Part shown: positions 7,843-13,813 of the stretch, piece after piece | Layout: the number at the start of each line of letters is the position of its first letter | Position numbering within the stretch: position 1 is the stretch's first letter | Origin: Leptospirillum sp. | GTDB lineage: Bacteria; Nitrospirota; Leptospirillia; Leptospirillales; Leptospirillaceae | Reading direction: 5' to 3' | Length of the DNA: 28,114 bases | Assembly (NCBI GenBank): GCA_027343785.1 | Contig: DAHWKF010000101.1 | Span: 1-28,114, forward strand | Program-made: the position numbers and the translations under genes | Notes under the pieces: generated by a model | Told to the model about the DNA's origin: nothing | Database searches by the model: none | Seen by the model: the letters and a program-made list of their open reading frames with translations, nothing else

Positions 7843-9342
7843 ATGCGCCGCGCCCTTTTTTTATTTGGAACCGTACTGGCTCTGGTCCTGATATGTGTGG
7901 GACTTCCCGAAGCCAGCATCGGGTCCGAGCAAAATGAGGAACAAAAAAATGAGCGTCCTCCAAAAGTATTGAACCTTGATCAGGCCATTCTGTTCGGACT
8001 GACCCACCACCCCCGCATTTTCATGTTCCGGCATCAGGTTGAAAAAGCCAAGGCGGCTGTCCAGATCGCCAACGCCCATTTTTTGCCAAACATCGGAGCA
8101 GGAGCTCTTTTTGGCGCCGGTGAGCCGGGTGTTAACAACAGGCCGTTTAACAACGCTTATGCCTATTCGGCTTTTATGCCGATCACCTATGATGCGATTG
8201 GCCCTTACGGGCATAACGCGAATCTGGGGATGGCGCAAACAGCCATCGCATCGTTGGGCGTTACCCAGCTTCTTTACGATTTCGGAAAATACGAACACCT
8301 GACCAAATCCCGTAAAGAATTGACGGAAGCGGCGACCGACAATCTTCTGACAAGGGATGCATGGGTCATCTTGCAGGTCAAGGAAGCTTATTATCATGTC
8401 AATTTGGACCGGAAGCTCGTTGAGGTTTATCAGAAAAACCTTGAACAGCGCCAGATGGTTCGGGATCTCACCCGTTCTCTTTATCGGGCCAATTACAAAT
8501 CGCGTCTGGATTATGATCTGGCTGTCGTCGATCTGGAGAAGGCGCGGGCTCTGCTCGTAAACGAGCAAAACGACCTCAAGACCCAGGTCGCCCGCCTGAA
8601 TGAAACCATGGGCCTGGGAAAGAAAAGTCGTTCTGATTTCACGCTGACCGATTCGGCCCCGGAAACACTTGTTCCCGTTCCCCTGGAAGAGCTGGTCCAG
8701 ACCGGCATTCAGAAAAGGCCTGAACTCCTTTCAACAACACACCGTTATCATGCGGGAGTCGAGCAGACAGCCGCCGAACAGGCGAAGCATTATCCTTATA
8801 TCTCCGCTTTCGGAAATTATGGGTATCTGGGAAATATGGTAAACGGTCTCAGTTATTCTCCGGGTCTCTGGACCGGTGGAGCAATGGTCAATGTGCCGAT
8901 TTACACCGGTGGCATGATTCGGGGAATGGTGGCGCGGGCCCGCGAAGCCTCCCTCACATCACAATATCACGAACAGGACTGGAGGATTCGAATCCGGCTC
9001 CAGGTGATTCATGCTTATGACCGGGTCAGGGCGGACGCCGCGGATATTGTCGCATATACAAAGGCGGTCAAGGAAGCCAGGTTGGCCCTTTTGCTTGCAA
9101 ACAAGAAGTATGAAGCCAACCTGATTTCGATCGTGGCGCTGACACTTGCTGAAGTCTATCTCCTTGACGCAGAGGCCAGCCTGGCTGTCTCCCAGTATCA
9201 TATGGGTGTCGATCAGGCGGCGCTCAGGTTTTCCTCAGGCATCGACTATCCCGAATTCGTGACGTTGGAAGGTCGTGTCCGGTCAAGCCCGTTACGTTCT
9301 TCCATCGATAACCAGATTCCGGAAAAATCGGAAAAACCTTGA
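7843..9342 (+). CDS. TolC-family outer-membrane efflux channel
   Basis: 499 residues from ATG 7843, preceded by GGAGG (7831-7835). An in-frame ATG at 7795 overlaps the adaptor stop but would put 16 residues ahead of the signal peptide, so the later start is preferred. The N-terminal signal peptide is MRRALFLFGTVLALVLICVG, with likely cleavage around residues 25-29. The mature part has the two-fold outer-membrane efflux protein architecture: long helices such as LTHHPRIFMFRHQVEKAK and a second repeat from about residue 260 (GIQKRPELLSTTHRY). It forms a trimeric tunnel in the outer membrane and completes the tripartite efflux pump with the adaptor upstream. There is no lipoprotein cysteine box. 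Confidence 0.92.
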   Translation: MRRALFLFGTVLALVLICVGLPEASIGSEQNEEQKNERPPKVLNLDQAILFGLTHHPRIFMFRHQVEKAKAAVQIANAHFLPNIGAGALFGAGEPGVNNRPFNNAYAYSAFMPITYDAIGPYGHNANLGMAQTAIASLGVTQLLYDFGKYEHLTKSRKELTEAATDNLLTRDAWVILQVKEAYYHVNLDRKLVEVYQKNLEQRQMVRDLTRSLYRANYKSRLDYDLAVVDLEKARALLVNEQNDLKTQVARLNETMGLGKKSRSDFTLTDSAPETLVPVPLEELVQTGIQKRPELLSTTHRYHAGVEQTAAEQAKHYPYISAFGNYGYLGNMVNGLSYSPGLWTGGAMVNVPIYTGGMIRGMVARAREASLTSQYHEQDWRIRIRLQVIHAYDRVRADAADIVAYTKAVKEARLALLLANKKYEANLISIVALTLAEVYLLDAEASLAVSQYHMGVDQAALRFSSGIDYPEFVTLEGRVRSSPLRSSIDNQIPEKSEKP

Positions 9343-9357
9343 TTACGGAAAGGATGC

Positions 9358-9389
9358 TTGACGCACCGTCAACCGGGTGGTAGCGTCAA
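9358..9389 (+). repeat. Inverted repeat between the channel gene and trxB (hairpin or operator)
   Basis: Arms TTGACGC (9358-9364) and GCGTCAA (9383-9389). The stem can extend inward by ACC/GGT with one bulged A. No T-run follows. The left arm also holds a -35-like TTGACG, and 17 bases later TAGCGT could serve as a weak -10, so the repeat might be an operator over a trxB promoter. As RNA it could instead be a 3'-end hairpin for the efflux operon. Confidence 0.45.
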
Positions 9390-9444
9390 AATTTGCCAAC
9401 AGACAGGTCGGGTCTAAAAAATCGTCAATATGACGGGAGGTTTA

Positions 9445-10377
9445 GTGGAAAAGGTTGTGATATTGGGATCAGGTCCCGCCGGCCTGACAGCAGCTCTTTA
9501 TACGGCGCGGGCGTTTCTTTCTCCTTTGGTGATCGAAGGGCCCCAGGCCGGAGGGCAATTGACAACGACAACGGACGTCGACAATTTTCCGGGTTTTCCC
9601 AAGGGTGTCACAGGACCCGAGCTGATCGAATTCATGCGGGAACAGGTTTTGCGTTTTGGTACCCGTTTTGAGACAAGGGTCGTGGAGAAAGTTTCAGTTG
9701 ATAAGGGTGTCATAAAGATAACCTGTGATGGAGGAAATCCGATCGACACCCGGACGCTGATCGTGGCCAGCGGGGCTTCGGCCAGATACCTGGGCCTCCC
9801 GTCGGAGAAAGCCCTGATGGGACAAGGCGTGTCGGCTTGCGCTACCTGTGACGGCTTTTTTTTCAAGGACAAGGAGATCGTCGTCGTCGGCGGAGGGGAT
9901 ACCGCGATCGAGGAAGCGCTTTTTCTCACACGTTTTGGAAGCAAGGTGACCATCATCCACCGGCGGGATACCCTCCGCGCTTCCAAGATCATGCAGGAAC
10001 GCGCCAGAACCAACAAGAAAATCTCTTTTCTATGGAACAAGGAGGTCGTTGAAGTCAGGGATGTGGCTGCCGGGAGGGTCACCGGAGTCCGGTTACGGGA
10101 TACGGTTGATGGTTCCATGAGTGAATATCCTTGCCAGGGTTTCTTTTTGGGCATCGGTCATACCCCGAACAGTTCTTTTCTGGAAGGAGTCGTGGAGCGC
10201 GATCCCAACGGGTATATCAAGACATTTGGGGGAAGCCGGACGTCCGTTCCCGGACTGTTTGCCGCGGGGGACGTACAGGATCCTGTATACAGACAGGCGA
10301 TCACGGCTGCCGGAAGCGGATGCATGGCGGCCATGGATGCCGAAAGATATCTTGAAAGTCTGTCAGAACCCGAATGA
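9445..10377 (+). CDS. trxB: Thioredoxin reductase (NADPH)
   Basis: About 310 residues. GTG 9445 is preferred because GGGAGG lies just upstream (9435-9440) and the protein then starts MEKVVILGSGPAG, as usual for the family; ATG 9430 is an in-frame alternative without a ribosome binding site. It has the FAD-binding GSGPAG near the N-terminus, the redox pair in ACATCDG (CATC), the NADPH-binding GGGDTA followed by HRRD, and the C-terminal FAD motif AAGDVQDP. It reduces thioredoxin with NADPH in the cytoplasm and so supplies electrons for disulfide reduction. Its TGA overlaps the ATG of the DUF1499-like gene, so the two are translationally coupled. A ferredoxin-dependent or unusual reductase of the same fold is possible but less likely given the HRRD motif. 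Confidence 0.93.
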   Translation: MEKVVILGSGPAGLTAALYTARAFLSPLVIEGPQAGGQLTTTTDVDNFPGFPKGVTGPELIEFMREQVLRFGTRFETRVVEKVSVDKGVIKITCDGGNPIDTRTLIVASGASARYLGLPSEKALMGQGVSACATCDGFFFKDKEIVVVGGGDTAIEEALFLTRFGSKVTIIHRRDTLRASKIMQERARTNKKISFLWNKEVVEVRDVAAGRVTGVRLRDTVDGSMSEYPCQGFFLGIGHTPNSSFLEGVVERDPNGYIKTFGGSRTSVPGLFAAGDVQDPVYRQAITAAGSGCMAAMDAERYLESLSEPE

Positions 10378-10883
10378 AACCCAGGTTTGTGGGAGCTCTG
10401 GCAGGAATCATCCTCCTGGGGGCAATCGTCTATTTTCTGGGAGATCTGGTGGCCAATAACGCCAGCTTCTTCAATCGACCCGGCGCATGGAAGAGAATGT
10501 CCGTGTATCTCTCCCTGCATTCGGCCTGGACATCTCCGGACTACCCCTTGCCGGAAGTCAGTCCCCGTAAATATATGGGAGAACCTTCCCGTGTCAGGGA
10601 AGACATTCTGGGAGGCATTGCCCATTTTCCCGCCTGGCGCATCGAATCGGACAGCGGCCCTTCGGAAAACAAACCTGAAACGTTGCTCGTCAGGGTTCCG
10701 GGCAATTTCTGGCGGGCGTCCGAACGGCTGGCTCTCACTCTGATTTCTGACAAATACGGGGTTACCGTCCGGGCGAGATCGGATTCAGATTCCCACCATG
10801 CGGATTTCGGAGCCAACCGAAACACGATCCTTCGGCTTTTTCATGCGATAGACAACCAGATCGCCATCCATCCACCCGCCTAA
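10374..10883 (+). CDS. DUF1499-like membrane-anchored protein
   Basis: 169 residues, with the ATG overlapping the trxB stop by 4 bases. One N-terminal membrane segment (~5-25, GALAGIILLGAIVYFLG) suggests an anchor with the rest in the periplasm. The C-terminal part, VTVRARSDSDSHHADFGANRNTI, resembles the signature of DUF1499 proteins (RSxSRxGxxDxGxNRxRI), a family of unknown biochemical role. The assignment comes from motif recognition only. Operon placement between trxB and a cysteine-rich exported propeller may hint at envelope or redox maintenance, but this is inference. Confidence 0.7.
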   Translation: MKPRFVGALAGIILLGAIVYFLGDLVANNASFFNRPGAWKRMSVYLSLHSAWTSPDYPLPEVSPRKYMGEPSRVREDILGGIAHFPAWRIESDSGPSENKPETLLVRVPGNFWRASERLALTLISDKYGVTVRARSDSDSHHADFGANRNTILRLFHAIDNQIAIHPPA

Positions 10884-10899
10884 TTGAAAGGAACTGGAT

Positions 10900-12105
10900 G
10901 TGACGTTCCCTTTTCGACTTCTCCGCGTTTTTCTTGCCGGGATATTGCTTGTCGCGTCTCTATCAAAGGGGCTCCGGGCCGATCCGCTGACAGCCCGGGA
11001 CAATTATCAGACCCTGCAGATTCCATTGACAGAGTTTGGATTCAGGGGGTTGGGGAAGGATGGGCAGGGCCAGATCTATCTGACCTCCCTTCTAAAAAAT
11101 GGCGTTTATCTTCTTCCGCCTTCTTGCGTCAGCCAGGAGTGTGCGACATTCCTCAGAATGGGTGTTCCGTTGTCAGATCCGGGGCAGATAGTGGGACTGC
11201 CCGGGGGAGGGGCCTTCGTTCTCCTTCGACTTGCGGACCGGTTGGTCTATATTCCTTCCGGTTGTTATTCAACGGTTTGCCTGAAAACAATCGTCCTGCC
11301 CAGAAGCCCATCCTACCCTTCGTCCGGTGCGGTTGATCCCGGGACGCACGATGTCTGGATTACCGAACAGCTGGCAGACCAGATTTCCAAGATACCTGCC
11401 GGATGTTACAGAAGAGACTGCATGATTTCGATCGATATGCCGACAAAGGGTTCGGCGCCTTCGGGTATTGCCTGGGAACAGGGGAAAGGCTTCTGGGTCA
11501 CGGAAAAAAATATCGATCGTCTGGCGTTTATTCCACAAGGGTGTTCCGAAACAAAATGCATCCGGGAATTTTCCATTCCTTTCCGGTCGGATACGAGACT
11601 TCGCCCTTTTTCGCCGGTTATATTGGGCGAAGGCAAAGTGGCGTTTCTTGTGAAAAGAGGCAAGATGGTATCGATAATGAAGACGGGAAAAAAAGGATTG
11701 TCCTTTGCGTTCATGCCGATGGAAAAGGGGATCGGACGCGCGGACTCGATTATGGCGGATTCTGGAGGAAGGCTGATTTTGCTGGCAAAAGGGACGCGTC
11801 TGCATGTGGGAAAAATCCGTTTGTCGGAGGATTGCATACAGGATTCGGTGACACATCTGTCCGACTGCGTCGACATGCGTATTTTGGGCATCGATGGTGG
11901 ACGTCCTTCGGGACTCATGAAAGGACGAAGGGGAGAGTACTGGATGGCCCTCAGGAATTCCGACCAGATCGTCCGTTTTCGCCTGGCTTCCCCCCGCTGC
12001 TTGGGTAGGGGCTCCAGATTGCCAAAGGCATGTTACAGCACGATCGCCTTTACCAGGAAGGAAACCCTATACCACAAGGAATACCATCAGGAGGTTTCCC
12101 ACTAA
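10900..12105 (+). CDS. Exported beta-propeller-like protein with cysteine-paired repeats
   Basis: 401 residues from GTG 10900, with AAAGGA 7 bases upstream. An N-terminal signal peptide (RLLRVFLAGILLVASL) points to the periplasm or cell surface. The body is a tandem repeat of 46-47 residues, each with a strand pattern of the propeller type (for example VWITEQLADQISKIPAGC and FWVTEKNIDRLAFIPQGC). Four repeats carry a CX4C pair: C76/C81, C122/C127, C169/C174 and C215/C220. Two later repeats carry CX10C: C312/C323 and C367/C378. One intervening repeat near residue 262 has none, giving seven likely blades. It recalls YVTN/NHL or Vgb-like propellers, but no catalytic residues are recognisable, so function is unknown. 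The cysteine pairs probably form disulfides. It follows trxB and a DUF1499-like gene on the same strand. Confidence 0.75.
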   Translation: MTFPFRLLRVFLAGILLVASLSKGLRADPLTARDNYQTLQIPLTEFGFRGLGKDGQGQIYLTSLLKNGVYLLPPSCVSQECATFLRMGVPLSDPGQIVGLPGGGAFVLLRLADRLVYIPSGCYSTVCLKTIVLPRSPSYPSSGAVDPGTHDVWITEQLADQISKIPAGCYRRDCMISIDMPTKGSAPSGIAWEQGKGFWVTEKNIDRLAFIPQGCSETKCIREFSIPFRSDTRLRPFSPVILGEGKVAFLVKRGKMVSIMKTGKKGLSFAFMPMEKGIGRADSIMADSGGRLILLAKGTRLHVGKIRLSEDCIQDSVTHLSDCVDMRILGIDGGRPSGLMKGRRGEYWMALRNSDQIVRFRLASPRCLGRGSRLPKACYSTIAFTRKETLYHKEYHQEVSH

Positions 12106-12233
12106 CGGCTCGGTTCTTTTTCCCTTTCTGAAAAACGGACAGAAGGAGTTGACGCCGTACTGGCCGTTTCCACCTTATTTTTTCCGGAAGAATCCCATTT
12201 CGGTTTTCCGCCTGTCCCTTATCCTGAAAAGGG
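12106..12233. other. Gap holding the lost left part of an IS607-type element
   Basis: This stretch has no credible gene. It lies between the propeller stop and the first recognisable tnpA codons. An imperfect inverted repeat at 12133-12169 (AAACGGACAG / CTGGCCGTTT, 9 of 10 matched) is followed after about 8 bases by a T-run (12178-12183), so a weak terminator for the upstream operon is possible. The frame of the tnpA remnant is closed by a TGA at 12225-12227, so the deletion junction is probably near there. Confidence 0.4.
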
Positions 12234-12326
12234 GTATTCAGCGCCCGGCTGTACGGAAGCCGCAGTCACAAGAACCGGAAGCTGCTGGACGGGATCAGGA
12301 AGTCCGTCGAAGAGGCCAAGGAATGA
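12234..12326 (+). pseudogene. IS607-family serine recombinase TnpA, C-terminal remnant
   Basis: Only the last 30 codons remain. In the frame ending at TGA 12324-12326 the sequence reads FSARLYGSRSHKNRKLLDGI and then RKSVEEAKE. This matches the C-terminal tail typical of IS607 TnpA (FSxxLYGxRSHK). The full protein is normally around 200 residues, with a MerR-like helix-turn-helix and a serine-resolvase domain; all of that is missing here, and an in-frame stop lies at 12225. The stop overlaps the tnpB ATG as ATGA, the arrangement expected in an intact IS607 element. The element therefore cannot move with its own recombinase. Confidence 0.75.
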
Positions 12327-13603
12327 TCGTCGCACACAAGATCCGTCTCGATCCCAACGACGCTCAGGAGACGTATTTCCGGAAGGCGTGCGGAGTCGCC
12401 CGTTTCGCCTACAACTGGGCCTTGTCCGAGTGGAACCGGCTCTACGAGGCGCACAAGGCCGATCCCTCTCTTCCCAAGCCATCGGAGGCCTCTCTCCGTC
12501 GGCAGTTGAATGTCCTCAAGGGGGAGATATTTCCCTGGATGCTTGAGGTGAGCAAGAACGCCCCTCAGATGGCGATCATCCAGTTGGGGACGGCCTTCAG
12601 AAACTTCTTTGAAGGCCGAAGCCAGTATCCGCAGTTTCACAGGAAAGGCGTTCATGACCGCTTTTCTCTCACGAATGACCAGATCGGGATCCGGGATCGC
12701 AAGATCAGGATTCCCAAGCTCGGATGGGTCCGGATGAACGAGTCCCTTCGGTTTTCCGGAAAGATCCTGTCGGCCACCGTTTCCCGTGCGGCCGACCGCT
12801 GGTTTGTCAGCGTCGCCGTCGAAACCCCGGACCGACCCGAAAGATCCGCCGAAAACCAAGGCGCGGTCGGAGTCGATCCCGGAATCACGGCGCTGGCAAC
12901 GCTCTCCACGGGAGAAAAGGTCATCGGTCCCAAACCGCACAAAGCGCTCCTCAAACGGCAGAAGCGGCTCTCCAGAAGCCTGTCGCGCAAGCACAAGGCC
13001 GCAAAGATGAAAATGGGACTAAAGCCTGGCGCGGTTATCCCCAAAGGCGTGCGCTTGCCGGTCTCGGAGAATGCGAAAAAGGCCCGGGCCAAGCTGTCCC
13101 GGCTCCATGCCCGCATCGCCAACATCCGGTCCGATGCCCTGCACAAACTGACTTCGGACCTGACAGGCCGGTTCCACACTATCGGCATCGAGAGTCTGAA
13201 CGTGCGCGGGATGATGAAGAATCGTCGTCTGGCCCGCTCCATCGCCGACATGAGCTTTTTTGAATTCCGGAGGCAACTGGAATACAAGAGTGAGCGGCGC
13301 GGGGGACGGGTGGTTGTCGCAGACCGGTGGTTCCCATCAAGCAAGACCTGCTCCGGGTGCGGAACGGTCCAGGACAAAATGCCGTTATCGGTCCGGCAAT
13401 GGATCTGCCCGGACTGTGGAACCACCCACGACCGGGATGTGAACGCGGCCAGGAACTTCTGGCCCTTGGCGTGGCGGCCCCAAGCCGCCCTACGGCGATT
13501 TCCGCCGGATGTGAAGCCTGTGGAGAGTCGGTGCAACAAGGCCACTCGAAAACTCCGGACCGGAAGTCCGGAAAGGAAGCAGGAACCTGATTCACGTTTT
13601 TAG
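12323..13603 (+). CDS. tnpB: TnpB RNA-guided nuclease of a truncated IS607-type element
   Basis: 426 residues from ATG 12323. The reading frame stays open 58 codons further upstream to TTG 12149, but that part is a shadow of the tnpA remnant. The protein looks complete: N-terminal MIVAHKIRLDP, the helical YNWALSEWNRLYE segment, and a split RuvC domain with D185 (GVDPGI), E290 (GIESLN) and D372 (DRDVNAARN). A zinc finger has C343/C346 (CSGC) and C362/C365 (CPDC). TnpB proteins are ancestors of Cas12 and cut DNA guided by an omega RNA from the element's right end. The gene looks richer in G+C-ending codons than its neighbours, which fits transfer. All catalytic and zinc residues are intact although the recombinase is lost, so it may still be an active guided nuclease. 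Whether it is expressed is unknown. Confidence 0.93.
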   Translation: MIVAHKIRLDPNDAQETYFRKACGVARFAYNWALSEWNRLYEAHKADPSLPKPSEASLRRQLNVLKGEIFPWMLEVSKNAPQMAIIQLGTAFRNFFEGRSQYPQFHRKGVHDRFSLTNDQIGIRDRKIRIPKLGWVRMNESLRFSGKILSATVSRAADRWFVSVAVETPDRPERSAENQGAVGVDPGITALATLSTGEKVIGPKPHKALLKRQKRLSRSLSRKHKAAKMKMGLKPGAVIPKGVRLPVSENAKKARAKLSRLHARIANIRSDALHKLTSDLTGRFHTIGIESLNVRGMMKNRRLARSIADMSFFEFRRQLEYKSERRGGRVVVADRWFPSSKTCSGCGTVQDKMPLSVRQWICPDCGTTHDRDVNAARNFWPLAWRPQAALRRFPPDVKPVESRCNKATRKLRTGSPERKQEPDSRF

Positions 13604-13608
13604 TGAAT
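13473..13608 (+). ncRNA. Candidate omega RNA (guide scaffold) overlapping the tnpB 3' end
   Basis: Four consecutive stem-loops lie in the last part of tnpB: GGCGGC/GCCGCC (13473-13489), CGGCG/CGCCG (13493-13507), TCCGGAC/GTCCGGA (13554-13572) and ATTCAC/GTGAAT (13590-13608). The last one encloses the tnpB stop. All arms are perfect, with loops of 5, 5, 5 and 7 bases. TnpB guide RNAs are known to come from the 3' end of tnpB plus the right element end, with the guide directly after the scaffold, so a guide would begin near 13609. Exact ends and the pseudoknot are not resolved. Confidence 0.5.
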
Positions 13609-13675
13609 AATTTCGAGCAGAAATGAAGCGGTTCGAACAAGTTCAGGAGAACGGAAGCCAACGACGCGTATCCTT

Positions 13676-13705
13676 TTGACGCATCCGATTCGTTTGGCAT
13701 ACATT
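13676..13705 (+). promoter_or_regulatory. Sigma-70-like promoter for the DUF255 operon
   Basis: -35 TTGACG (13676-13681, 5 of 6), an 18-base spacer and -10 TACATT (13700-13705, 4 of 6). It lies 108 bases before the GTG at 13814, downstream of the IS remnant. It would let the housekeeping run be expressed independently of tnpB. No other structure was recognised in 13609-13813. Confidence 0.45.
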
Positions 13706-13813
13706 GAAACAGGATGTGTGTTCTATTCTGTCCGAAGAAGATCAAACCGGTTCCTGAATTTTCGCCTTGTCCAGAGGGCCTTCGGGAGCAAACGATATAA
13801 AAAGGGGGTTCTC

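Noticed and set aside
12149..12322. 58-residue N-terminal extension of TnpB
   Set aside because: This frame overlaps the tnpA remnant; TnpB proteins normally start at the MIVAHKIRL position.
12652..13545. Minus-strand open frame of 297 codons over tnpB
   Set aside because: A shadow of the GC-rich tnpB coding sequence, without a recognisable domain.
13629..13640. tRNA-like T-loop sequence GGTTCGAAC
   Set aside because: No acceptor, D or anticodon stem can be formed upstream; the preceding bases are the tnpB end.
13694..13711. Sigma-54-like TTGGCATACATTG
   Set aside because: The GG is present but the GC expected 10 bases later is not.
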